Source of the DNA: Streptomyces cyanogenus
GTDB taxonomy: Bacteria; Actinomycetota; Actinomycetes; Streptomycetales; Streptomycetaceae
Direction of reading: 5' to 3'
Assembly: GCF_017526105.1 (NCBI RefSeq)
Contig: NZ_CP071839.1
Location: 186,001-250,000, forward strand
DNA length: 64,000 bases
The position numbers and the translations under genes are program-made. The notes beneath the pieces were generated by a model, which saw only the letters and a program-made list of their open reading frames with translations, searched no databases and was not told the DNA's origin. Of this stretch, positions 27,299-35,099 are shown one piece after another (the stretch's first letter is position 1; each line of letters opens with the position of its first letter).

Positions 27299-27515
27299 CT
27301 TACAACGGCTAACACAGTGAGGTGGGGTGGTGCCGTGGGCCGTGTCCCGCGCGGTGGGTTGTGCCGTTGCCGGTGTATGGGGCATCGCCGTGGATCGTGG
27401 CGGATGTGTTGTGGGTACGGATCGAGCCGCTGCTGCTGAGGCGGGAGCGCAGGTTCCGGCATCCGGGCCGGGAGCCTTGCCGGATCGGCAGGTGCTTGTC
27501 CAGCAGGCTGCAACG
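27299..27515 (+). mobile_element. IS5-type element, 5' part with left terminal repeat
   Basis: It begins with CTTACAACGGCTAACACA (27299-27316), the exact complement of the repeat at 22830. The plus-strand frame then reads VPLPVYGASPWIVADVLWVR, RIEPLLLRRERRFRHPGREP, the N-terminus of the same transposase type whose C-terminus lies at 22260-22847. It breaks off near 27515. Confidence 0.8.
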
Positions 27516-27526
27516 CTACTCAGGGG

Positions 27527-27922
27527 TCACGAGCATGCTTCGCCACCCATCCGTTCCATCCACTCGCGCACGGTTACTGCTCGCTCGATGCGGCTGACGA
27601 TGTCCTTCTTGGAGGCCGTGTCCAGGGTCTCCGGGATCCTGTCGAAGGTGTCGGGAAGGACGTCGAGCAGACCCCAGATCTGTTCGCCAGTGCTGACGGT
27701 CAGCAGCTGCTGGCACCTCCACTGCAGCGGCATATCGAGACGGTGCGTGAGCCGCTGCACGAGCGTCGGGAACAGGTAGTGCGTCGCCTCTGCGGCGAGG
27801 TGCTCTCGGAGCCAGTCGACCGGGAGCCGCTGGCTGAAGCCGTGCATGGCGGCCTCCTGAGCCAGGTCCAGGAGCTGAGCGGTGTCGACGGCTCGGACGG
27901 TGCGGGGAAGGGGCGGGGTCAT
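27527..27922 (-). CDS. Hypothetical protein
   Basis: 131 residues, mostly helical: AVDTAQLLDLAQEAAMHGFS, WLREHLAAEATHYLFPTLVQ, ISRIERAV-like tail. Its ATG overlaps the stop of the preceding gene as ATGA, so it is coupled to 27919-28275. No domain is recognised. Soluble and presumably cytoplasmic. Confidence 0.65.
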   Translation of the reverse strand: MTPPLPRTVRAVDTAQLLDLAQEAAMHGFSQRLPVDWLREHLAAEATHYLFPTLVQRLTHRLDMPLQWRCQQLLTVSTGEQIWGLLDVLPDTFDRIPETLDTASKKDIVSRIERAVTVREWMERMGGEACS

Positions 27923-28275
27923 GCTGAGATGATGCCAAGAAGCTTCCGCAGAGCCGAGAGGTCAGCTGGGCTGGGGTGCGAGCTGCCGACGGGCAGCTCG
28001 CCAGATTTCCTCGAACTCCTCGGAGGTGAGTTGTTCGGGTCGTGGCCCACCCATGCCGATACGGGCAGCTCGGCCGTGATCCCGAACCTGGTGTCGTACT
28101 CATCGAGGCGGCCCGCTTCGTGGGCCTGCTGCCATTCGGCGAGGGAGGCGGCTGCGATCGGTGTCAGCCCAGGCCCTTGGAGTTCGACTTGCCTGGTCAC
28201 CCAGCCATCCTCATCGACCTCGAAGTAGAACCAGACGTCTTCCTCGTCCCAGTAGCAGCGCATCCATGTGGTCAC
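27919..28275 (-). CDS. Hypothetical protein
   Basis: 118 residues from GTG 28275 (VTTWMRCYWDEEDVWFYFEV). The DEDGWVTRQVELQG block is a compact beta-sheet of a type common in Streptomyces hypothetical proteins. The latter half is helical and ends LSALRKLLGIISA. The start overlaps the upstream remnant's stop (GTGA) and its own stop overlaps the next ATG, so this was a three-gene coupled unit. Function unknown. Confidence 0.65.
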   Translation of the reverse strand: MTTWMRCYWDEEDVWFYFEVDEDGWVTRQVELQGPGLTPIAAASLAEWQQAHEAGRLDEYDTRFGITAELPVSAWVGHDPNNSPPRSSRKSGELPVGSSHPSPADLSALRKLLGIISA

Positions 28276-28690
28276 TGGCCCATGATGAGGGCTTCTATCC
28301 GTGCCCGGGCGGACAGGATGCGGTTGCTGACTTCGGCCCAGCCCATTTCCAGGCTGTGCACAAGGGTGGGAGCTCCTGCTCGGGCGTTCGCGGTGGCGAC
28401 ACCGAGGGCAGCCCGTGGCCGCGGACCCTGTCGGCTACATACACCGCCTCAAGCTCGACGAGCGACTTGACTGCCGCATGCACAACTGTCGGCCCGCTCC
28501 CCTCTCTGCCAGCCACTCGACCGGCGGGGCCGCGTGGCCGAGGCCGACCACCAGCCTCGTTGGGCGGGCGAGCAGCAGGGTTGGGGTGCTGTAGTGGCTC
28601 GGCATCTGCCAGCCGGTGCTCACCCAGTCGGTGATCGCACCGAGGTCGTCCGAGGCCAGGAGCAGCATTTCTTCGCTTGTGCGGCCGCCG
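28272..28690 (-). pseudogene. Hypothetical gene broken by two frameshifts
   Basis: Three frames join into one protein-like sequence: SEEMLLLASDDLGAITDWVS with LLLARPTRLVVGLGHAAPPV, then GPTVVHAAVKSLVELEAVYV, then LVHSLEMGWAEVSNRILSAR ending IEALIMGQ-stop. Frameshifts lie near 28500 and 28400. The stop overlaps the next GTG (GTGA), so it was the first gene of the coupled unit. The family is not recognised. Confidence 0.5.
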
Positions 28691-28696
28691 GACAAG

Positions 28697-28741
28697 CGCA
28701 CGGCGCCGTCCACCCTGGAAGGGGGCGGGCGGCGCCGTGCG
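28697..28741. terminator. Hairpin terminator
   Basis: CGCACGGCGCC and GGCGCCGTGCG form an 11-base perfect stem with a 23-base loop, just past the stop of the secreted coiled-coil gene at 28755 (minus strand). Confidence 0.55.
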
Positions 28742-28754
28742 TCGAGCTGGTGAG

Positions 28755-29063
28755 TTAGCCGGGGAACGGCTTGCTCTGGTTGTCCTCGGCCTTGATGCAG
28801 GCGTCGAGCTTCCGCTGGAGGGCGGCCGCGTCGCTGAGCGCCTTCCTGGCCGCCTCGGGCTCGCCCAGCTGCTTCAGCTTCGCGGCCTTCTCCTTGAGGG
28901 CGGCGATCTGCTGGCGCATCTGGCTCCTGTTGCACGTGATGGTGGCCTTGGCCAGCACCGCCCCCGAGTGGGCCGACCCGGCGGCGTGGGCCGGCACTGA
29001 GGCGAAGAGAAGACCGCCGGCGATGGCCGCGGAGACGGCCAGGGCGGAGAAGCGCTTGGTCAT
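28755..29063 (-). CDS. Small secreted coiled-coil protein
   Basis: 102 residues from ATG 29063, with GGGGGA 8 bases upstream. The signal peptide is FSALAVSAAIAGGLLFASVP with cleavage after AHA. The mature protein has one Cys-containing segment (ITCNRSQMRQQIAALKEKAA) and a helical coiled coil up to LQRKLDACIKAEDNQSK; two cysteines may form a disulphide. Monocistronic with the hairpin at 28697. No family recognised. Confidence 0.75.
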   Translation of the reverse strand: MTKRFSALAVSAAIAGGLLFASVPAHAAGSAHSGAVLAKATITCNRSQMRQQIAALKEKAAKLKQLGEPEAARKALSDAAALQRKLDACIKAEDNQSKPFPG

Positions 29064-29136
29064 GAGTGTGTCCCCCAGATGGTGCTTGGGTGGCTTGAAT
29101 TGGTCGGACTGGATCCTACTAGAGCTTGTTGACCCG

Positions 29137-29790
29137 TCAGTAACCGACCCCCACCCCACCTCCACCCCCCAGTCGGCCGGCCGGCTCGGCAGCGTCCCCG
29201 CGGTAGTGCAGCGTGCGCGTCCCCAGGCGTGGGGCGGCGTCACTGTCGTCGGTTCTGTCGTCGACGAAGAGCGTACGGCCGCGAGCGGGCCATCCAGCGG
29301 CTGCAAGAGCAGCTTCGTACGCGCTGTGCTGGCGCTTGTCTGCCGCGATCCTGGCGGAGTAGAACGTGCGGGACATCGGGGTGGCGCACCACTCGGTGTC
29401 ATCGAGGACCGAGGCCAGCGGGAGCAGGGCGTTGGACAGTAGCGTCATGGGGACACCGACTGCGTGCGCACGGTGCAGGACCTCGACGACTGCCGGCTCG
29501 TGCGGTCCACATCTGGGTGTCGGCCGTGCGCAGGGCGGCCAGGAGCTCGCTTCTGGGGGCCGCTTCCCGTCCGCCGCGCACGAGGTCGTGCCAGAGCGGC
29601 ACGTTTGTTCCAGAAGGCCCGTCTGAGGATGTCGGTGTGCGTGGCGGGCCGGCCGGCCAGGACCGCGAGTCGCAACCACATGTTGGGGGTCGGCTGCGGG
29701 CCGAGTACTCCGTTGTTAGGCAGAGGGTGGAGTCGACGAAGCGGGACTGGCCCCGGGTTGCGTGGATGCTGCCGAGAGACCACTGGACTG
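29137..29790 (-). pseudogene. HAD-type hydrolase, multiple frameshifts
   Basis: Pieces in three frames follow one another: TPNMWLRLAVLAGRPATHTD and ILRRAFW, then VPLWHDLVRGGREAAPRSEL with LLAALRTADTQMWT, then AVVEVLHRAHAVGVPMTLLS (motif II, TLLSN) and ARGRTLFVDDRTDDSDAAPR (motif IV). The N-terminal nucleophile motif is near FVDSTL in a disturbed region. It is a broken HAD hydrolase of the same broad type as 14650-15273. Confidence 0.6.
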
Positions 29791-29821
29791 TTGACATCCC
29801 TTGATCAGGTCGCCTACGCAC

Positions 29822-30215
29822 TCATCGGGCTGTGAGCCCTCCTAGCGACTGCGCGCTGTCCATGGCACCGGACAAGAGCGTGACCAGCTCGTCAACGAGT
29901 GGGAGGGCGCCGGATCGGCTGACGACGAGGAGCTCCCGGTAGAGCGGCGCGCCCCCGAGTGCCAGGACCACCGTCTCCACGCCGGCCCCCTCGGGTCCTG
30001 GGCCGAGGAGTGTAGCCGGTATCAGGCCCACCGCGAGTCCGGCCCGGATCATGGCGAGCATGCTGTGTAGGTCCTCGTTCTCCAGCGTCACCGGCGGCGC
30101 GATCCCGGGCTATCCGGCCCAGCGGAGCGGCAGACGCCAGTCGGGGTTGTGCGTGTGGGCCGCTAGCACGCGGAGCCGTCCGCGTGCGCGATCGACGCCC
30201 TCCACCAGCGTCCGG
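29822..30215 (-). pseudogene. LysR-family regulator, C-terminal half
   Basis: The frame GRTLVEGVDRARGRLRVLAA, then LPLRWAG, a TAG stop, and TLENEDLHSMLAMIRAGLAV, GLIPATLLGPGPEGAGVETV is a LysR substrate-binding domain with an internal stop at about 30112. The HTH half is missing, cut at the scrap of IS5 sequence at 30230. Confidence 0.65.
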
Positions 30216-30229
30216 CCGCCTACCAGGGC

Positions 30230-30290
30230 AGGAGGCGGCGAAGAGGACCGTGGGCCGCAAGCGGAGCATCGTCACCGACACCCTTGGCTC
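30230..30290 (+). mobile_element. Short IS5 transposase scrap
   Basis: RTVGRKRSIVTDTLG is the GRKR-I-V-DTLG motif of IS5-type transposases. Only about 60 bases remain, exactly between the LysR and AraC fragments, so it probably marks their recombination point. Confidence 0.5.
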
Positions 30291-30694
30291 TCCATCTGAT
30301 CGCCGTCCGCCATGGCCCGGCCGCCGCCGCGCGCGTGGCCCGCCAGATGGTCGTCTACACCCGCCGCAACGGCCACGAGCAGCAGGCGAGCGCGATGCTG
30401 CGGCACCGCGCGCACGTGAACGACGCGGTCCACCGCGCCCGGAACCTGATCGACTCCCGCTTCACCGAGCACCTGGGCCCGGCCGATCTCGCCTCTGCAG
30501 TCGGCGTCAGCGAACGCACACTGACTCGCCGCTTCACGGAGTCGACGGGCCTGACCCCGTTGCGCTACCAGCAACTGCTGCGCGTCGAGCGGGCCGAACA
30601 CCTCATCGGCCAGGGCGCGACAGTCGAATCGGCGGCCCGCTCGGTCGGCTTCCAGGGCGCGCGAATGCTCCGGTGGCTCAGATCCCGCGGCTGA
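30284..30694 (+). pseudogene. GlxA/AraC-type regulator, C-terminal part
   Basis: Residues read HGPAAAARVARQMVVYTRRN, then FTEHLGPADLASAVGVSERT, LTRRFTESTGLTPLRYQQLL and TVESAARSVGFQGARMLRWL, the AraC HTH pair of a GlxA/FtrA-type regulator. The N-terminal DJ-1-like domain is gone, replaced by the IS5 scrap. A start at 30284 is possible but a functional product is unlikely. Confidence 0.65.
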
Positions 30695-31087
30695 GCCCCC
30701 GGGTTGGGCCGGTGGTGTATGCCGGGGCCGGCGGGCGGGTTCCAGGTCTCTCTGTTCGGCAGGCCGCCGAGGGCTTCGACGAAGGACGTCAGAGGGCGGG
30801 CGAACAGGGCCCGGGCGCGGGCCACGCCGACGTGAACGCCGAGCGGCGGCGGTGCACCTGGTCGGTCAGGGCGCGTCCCCCTCCGTGCGGACCAGCAGGG
30901 CCCGGCGTCCGTCCGCGTGACCGGTCTCCCGCCGCCCGGCTGCGACGGGCTTTGCGCGGGGTCGGCGGTGTGGCAGCGGCCATCGACGATCCCGGCTTCC
31001 AGTCCGGTTCGAAGGCACCCTCAGTGGCGATGGGGGGAGGCCGGGTTGGTCAGCGCTTGTCGGCCCAACCGCTGCCCCCTCCCTGCG
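30695..31087. other. Intergenic stretch, weak remnants only
   Basis: A minus-strand frame with RARALFARPLTSFVEALGGL looks protein-like but is short and not recognised. Otherwise nothing is seen before the palindromic promoter at 31088. Confidence 0.3.
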
Positions 31088-31153
31088 ATGTACAGAAAAC
31101 TTGACATCATGTCGCCGCTGCTTGACACTGCCCGTGTCAAGCTTTCTTTACAT
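31088..31153. promoter_or_regulatory. Large nested inverted repeat, operator/promoter of the XRE operon
   Basis: ATGTACAGAAAACTTGACA (31088-31106) and TGTCAAGCTTTCTTTACAT (31135-31153) pair at 17 of 19 positions. Inside lies CTTGACAC-tgccc-GTGTCAAG (31121-31141). TTGACA elements in each arm may serve as -35 boxes. The site ends 11 bases before the GTG of the membrane protein, whose operon encodes an XRE regulator, so autoregulation is likely. Confidence 0.65.
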
Positions 31154-31164
31154 CGGGAGCGGCA

Positions 31165-31596
31165 GTGGCATTCGAAGAGAGACGTGCCTGGATCATGGTC
31201 CTGGTCACCATCGCGTCCTACGCGGCGTACCTGGGCTTCGTCCTCGGGCGGCACGAAGGAGCGGCGCCGCTGGCGCAGACGTCCTATGCGTCTGCGCTGC
31301 TGTGGACCGTCGGTGCGGCGATCGTCACGCAGATCGCGCTGAACATCACGGTGGCGATCGTGTCTCCCGAGGGCGCGAACACCCGGGATCAGCGCGACCG
31401 GGAGATCCACCGCTTCGGCATGTACGTCGGGCAGTCGTTCATCGTGATCGGCGGTGTTGCCGGACTCGTCCTCGCGATGGTCCGTGCCGATCAGTTCTGG
31501 ATCGCCAACGCCATCTACCTGGCGTTCGTCCTGTCGGCGATCCTGTCGTCCACGGCGAAGATCGCCGCCTACCGGCTGGGCTTCCACCCGTGGTGA
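31165..31596 (+). CDS. Four-helix membrane protein linked to an XRE regulator
   Basis: 143 residues from GTG 31165, with GGGAG 7 bases upstream. Four membrane helices are visible: WIMVLVTIASYAAYLGFVLG, ASALLWTVGAAIVTQIALNI, YVGQSFIVIGGVAGLVLAMV and IANAIYLAFVLSAILSSTAK. A cytoplasmic loop with RDQRDREIHRFG separates the middle helices. Small membrane proteins of this kind commonly precede short XRE proteins like the next gene, with which it overlaps (GTGA). No transport role is known. Confidence 0.75.
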   Translation: MAFEERRAWIMVLVTIASYAAYLGFVLGRHEGAAPLAQTSYASALLWTVGAAIVTQIALNITVAIVSPEGANTRDQRDREIHRFGMYVGQSFIVIGGVAGLVLAMVRADQFWIANAIYLAFVLSAILSSTAKIAAYRLGFHPW

Positions 31597-31841
31597 GGCC
31601 GACGAGGGTCACCAATGCGATCCGCGCGCTGCGCTTCGCCCACGGCGAGATGACCCAGGCCGAACTCGCCCGCCGCATCGGCGTGACCCGCCAGACGGTC
31701 ATCGCCATCGAGCAGGGCCGTTATTCGCCCACCCTGGAGATGGCCTTCCAGATCGCCCGCGTGTTCGGCGTCCCGCTCGACGAGGTGTTCCAGTACCCCG
31801 CAACCGATGAAACCGGCGAAATCGAGGGAGAGAGCAAGTGA
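31593..31841 (+). CDS. Short XRE-family transcriptional regulator
   Basis: 82 residues from GTG 31593. The HTH reads MTQAELARRIGVTRQTVIAI, EQGRYSPTLEMAFQIARVFG and VPLDEVFQYP, the classic short XRE (YozG-like) repressor. It overlaps the upstream gene's stop and the next gene's GTG by four bases each, so all three are one translational unit. The palindrome at 31088 is its likely operator. Confidence 0.9.
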   Translation: MRPTRVTNAIRALRFAHGEMTQAELARRIGVTRQTVIAIEQGRYSPTLEMAFQIARVFGVPLDEVFQYPATDETGEIEGESK

Positions 31842-32812
31842 AGGCCATCGTCCAAGACGCCTATGGACCGCCCGAGGACCTGCGTGTCGAAGAGATCGCA
31901 CAGCCGGAGCCCGGCAGCGGCGAGGTGCTCATCCAGGTCCGGGCGGCATCCGTAGACCCGGGCGTCTGGCATCTCACCACGGGCCAGCCGTACCTGCTGC
32001 GCGCCCTCGGTTTCGGGCTGCGGGCGCCCAAGGCACGCGTCCGGGGCATGGATGTCGCAGGACGGGTCAAGGCCGTCGGCCCGGACGTCACGCGCTTCCA
32101 GCCGGGTGACGAGGTGTACGGCACCTGCGACGGGTCGTTCGCCGAGTACGCCTGCGCCACACAGGACAGGCTCGCCCACAAGCCCGCCACCGCCGACTTC
32201 GAGCAGGCGGCCGTCGTCCCGGTTTCCGGCTGCACAGCCCTCCAGGCACTGCGCGACGTCGGGCGGCTGAGGTCCGGGCAGAGCGTCCTCGTCATCGGCG
32301 CGGGGGGCGGGGTGGGCACCTTCGCGGTGCAACTGGCCAAGGCCCTCGGGGCCGCCCACGTCACCGGTGTCTGCAGCGGCGCCACAGCGGAGCTGGTCCG
32401 CTCCCTCGGCGCCGACGAGGTGGTCGACTACACACTTCAGGAGCCCACCGACGGCACCGCCCGCTACGATCTCGTCCTCGACATCGCCGGCAACCGCCCC
32501 CTGGCCCGGCTCCGCCGCGTCCTCAGCCCCGGCGGGACGCTGGTCATGGTCGGCGGTGAGGACGGCGGGAAGTGGTTCGGCGGCATGGGCCGGCTCCTGC
32601 GAGCGCTGCTGCTGTCTCCGTTCACCGGACAGCGCCTCCGCGGCTTCTTCTCCACGCAGAGCCACGACGACCTGCGGCTCCTCGCGGAGCTCATCGAGGC
32701 GGGCGCGATCACCCCCGTGATCGACCGGACCTACCCGCTGGTCCACGTCCCCGAGGCCATCGGCTACCTGAGGAGCGGCCGTGCGCGCGGGAAAATAGCC
32801 GTCAGCGTCTGA
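31838..32812 (+). CDS. Zinc-free MDR-type quinone/enoyl reductase
   Basis: 324 residues of the medium-chain dehydrogenase/reductase family. The N-terminal GroES-like domain has VLIQVRAASVDPGVWHLTTG and RVRGMDVAGRVKAVGPDVTR. The NADP-binding domain has GQSVLVIGAGGGVGTFAVQL, and DEVVDYT follows. The structural and catalytic zinc ligands of alcohol dehydrogenases are absent, so quinone or enone reduction is likely. It is third in the operon with the XRE regulator, suggesting response to electrophiles. Confidence 0.85.
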   Translation: MKAIVQDAYGPPEDLRVEEIAQPEPGSGEVLIQVRAASVDPGVWHLTTGQPYLLRALGFGLRAPKARVRGMDVAGRVKAVGPDVTRFQPGDEVYGTCDGSFAEYACATQDRLAHKPATADFEQAAVVPVSGCTALQALRDVGRLRSGQSVLVIGAGGGVGTFAVQLAKALGAAHVTGVCSGATAELVRSLGADEVVDYTLQEPTDGTARYDLVLDIAGNRPLARLRRVLSPGGTLVMVGGEDGGKWFGGMGRLLRALLLSPFTGQRLRGFFSTQSHDDLRLLAELIEAGAITPVIDRTYPLVHVPEAIGYLRSGRARGKIAVSV

Positions 32813-32871
32813 GAGTGAGATTCGCTCAAAGCGGGTGCCCGGCCGACGCCATGACTCCGAGAGGGAACGAC

Positions 32872-33372
32872 ATGCCAGTGTTGCGACAGGCCCGCGTCTC
32901 CGACCACGGCACGATCGTCGCATGTGTGCAGCAGTGGTGGGGGGACTCACGTACCCCCGCGCAGGCTCGCGAGCTGTCACTGCTGCTCCCCAAGCTGTTC
33001 CTGCAGTTTTTCTCCGGCACCAGCCTGGTCCTGGAGGACGAAGCCGGCATCAGGGCTTTCCTCATCGGTTTTCACGCCGCAGACAACGACGAAGAGGCGT
33101 ACATCCACTTCGTGGGAGTGGATCCCGAGCTTCGTGGGCAGGGGGCTGCTCGGCGTCTGTACACGACCTTCTTCCAGCATGCCGCCGAAGCCGGCCGCAC
33201 AGAGGTGCGTGCGATTACCTCGCCGGGAAACACTGGCTCCATCGCCTTTCACCGCGCTATGGGATTCACCCTCGAAAGCGGGGACCGAGAGGTCGATGGT
33301 CTGCCCCTGCACAATGACTACGACGGTCGTGGGCACGACCGGGTCTGCTTCTACAAGAAGTTGGCCCTCTGA
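32872..33372 (+). CDS. GNAT-family N-acetyltransferase
   Basis: 166 residues from ATG 32872, preceded by GAGAGGG (an ATG at 32851 is in frame). The GNAT core is EEAYIHFVGVDPELRGQGAA followed by RRLYTTFFQHAAEAG, where RGQGAARRL is the acetyl-CoA loop; ITSPGNTGSIAFHRAMGFT gives the last strand-helix. It sits about 60 bases after the reductase and may be part of the same transcript. The acetyl acceptor is unknown. Confidence 0.85.
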   Translation: MPVLRQARVSDHGTIVACVQQWWGDSRTPAQARELSLLLPKLFLQFFSGTSLVLEDEAGIRAFLIGFHAADNDEEAYIHFVGVDPELRGQGAARRLYTTFFQHAAEAGRTEVRAITSPGNTGSIAFHRAMGFTLESGDREVDGLPLHNDYDGRGHDRVCFYKKLAL

Positions 33373-33514
33373 TCCGCAATCACCACTTCGCCACACGAAG
33401 CACCGACGCGTATATAGGGGTCAGTTGCTGGGACTTCCCACAACGGCGCACACGTCGCGCCCCTGGCGGATCCACGAGATCGCCGGTGACACCTTGCCGT
33501 CGAGCAGGGGCACA

Positions 33515-33755
33515 AGCCACTGTCAGTGCTGATCAAGACCGGACAGCGAGGCGACTCGCTGCAGTTCGAGCCAGTCCTCGAGGCGATCCGGGTGCCCCGG
33601 ATCGGACCTTGGCGTACGCCTCCCGCGGCAACCGGGCCTACCTACAAAGACGCGGTATCAAGGCGACCATTCCGGTCCCTGTGGACCGGGTCCGCAACCG
33701 CCAGAAACTCGGCTCCCCGGGCGGTCGCCGCCGAAGTTCGACAAGACCCGACATG
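33515..33755 (+). mobile_element. IS5-type transposase fragment
   Basis: KPLSVLIKTGQRGDSLQFEP, VLEAIRVPRIGP, then (shifted) ASRGNRAYLQRRGIKATIPV and DRVRNRQKLGSPGGRR match an IS5-type transposase, similar in type to the tail scar near 14.2 kb. Both ends are missing. Confidence 0.75.
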
Positions 33756-33764
33756 CCGCCGTTG

Positions 33765-34060
33765 GAGTGTGCACGACGAGCTCGCCTCCCATATGCGACC
33801 GCTCGGCTCCGGCGTCCTCGGGTACGGCCGGGTCGAGCCGCGACTTCGCGATGTGATGATCCACCGGACCTGCGCACTCTGCGGTGCGGAGCCTGAGTGG
33901 GGGTACACGCCGCCGGTTTCGCCAAGCCACTCGGCTTCACCGACGCCCAGCTCTTCTCGGCTCTCCACGGCAGCGCCGAAGATCCGGTGTGTTCGCAGGA
34001 CAAGGCGCCAATCTTCCGCCTTGCCGACGAGCTCTACGCGACAAGTCCTAGCGGGGAGAA
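33765..34060 (+). pseudogene. Carboxymuconolactone-decarboxylase-family fragment
   Basis: The first frame reads MRPLGSGVLGYGRVEPRLRD and VMIHRTCALCGAEPEWG, the second VHAAGFAKPLGFTDAQLFSA and APIFRLADELYATS. Together they are the middle of a CMD/AhpD-like protein, with the Cys at TCALCG. A frameshift lies near 33900 and both ends are lost. It follows the IS5 scar directly. Confidence 0.6.
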
Positions 34061-34178
34061 ACGGCACGGCGCGCCATCACTGTCACCTGGACTCGTCTCT
34101 ATGCCTGACCAGCGAAGACGAAACCATCCTCACATCCGGAAAGCCGACAGCTGCCCATTTCATGACCTTGGAGCAAGT

Positions 34179-34556
34179 TCAGCGGGCTCCGGCCGGATTG
34201 GTGTCCTCGCCAAGGTAGGTGCCGAATCCCTCGATGACCAGCGGGCCGTCGAAGATGAGCACTTCGTTGACCAAGCCGCCCTTCTGGTTGCGGTAATTGA
34301 TGACCAGGCAGTTCACGCCGACGTAGCTGCCAAGTACCTCGAATCGCAGGTCGGGGATACGCCGCAGGCCCTCTGCCCAGTAGGCGCGCAGTGCGTTCTT
34401 GCCTCGGATGACCCCGTCACCGCCGAGCAGTTGCGCGGCCACTGGCGACCGGAACGAAACGTCCTCGGCGTAGTGCGTCAGCACAGCCTCGAGTTCGTGC
34501 GCGTTCCACGCCGTTACCCAGGAGTCGACGAACTGCCGCGCGGTCGCATGATCCAT
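34179..34556 (-). CDS. SnoaL-like/NTF2-fold protein
   Basis: 125 residues from ATG 34556 (MDHATARQFVDSWVTAWNAH). ELEAVLTHYAEDVSFRSPVA and IRGKNALRAYWAEGLRRIPD are typical of the nuclear transport factor 2/SnoaL-like fold, and VNEVLIFDGPLVIEGFGTYL completes the barrel. Such proteins are small-molecule isomerases, hydrolases or polyketide cyclases; no catalytic residue can be named with certainty. It stands alone. Confidence 0.8.
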   Translation of the reverse strand: MDHATARQFVDSWVTAWNAHELEAVLTHYAEDVSFRSPVAAQLLGGDGVIRGKNALRAYWAEGLRRIPDLRFEVLGSYVGVNCLVINYRNQKGGLVNEVLIFDGPLVIEGFGTYLGEDTNPAGAR

Positions 34557-35099
34557 GGGCGCATTATGCCAGGCCGCCCCAGGACCGGGGCGGTCCACTC
34601 AGCGGGCGCCAGTTCCGTCGGAGCGGTGGGCAAGCCCGTCGCCGTCGAACTGCTCTGCGATCACGCCGTGATGCGAGGAAAGTCGCAGTCCACAGCATGC
34701 AAGGCCGACCATCGCGAGCTCCTCAAGCAGTGCGGGCAATCGCCGACCTTCCCGGCACCTCCGTGATCTACAGACTCTGTGCACGGACATCGTCCGGCTT
34801 ACTACGGAGGACATCAATCTCACCAATCGAGCCTGCCAGCGGGCCTCGGAGTGCAAGTCCCTGAACAAAAACTCGCCGCCGCCCGCGACAACGTCTGCTT
34901 TGCCAACAAGCGCATCGCCGACCTCGAAGTCCAGCTCGCCCAGCAGAGTCACGACACACCATGTGCGGGGCTGCCCTCCCCAAGACGATCACACTCGGCG
35001 GCCACCACGCGGCATACCTCGCCCAGCTGCTTCGCGAGGTGGAGCGATCCAGCCGAGTTGGACCCCTTCCCGCGCCTCGCACCACCGTACTCGCTGTAA
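34557..35099. other. Intergenic stretch with decayed frames
   Basis: A plus-strand frame near 34870 shows KLAAARDNVCFANKRIADLE, a coiled-coil-like scrap perhaps from an IS-associated or phage-type protein. No complete gene is seen. Confidence 0.3.
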
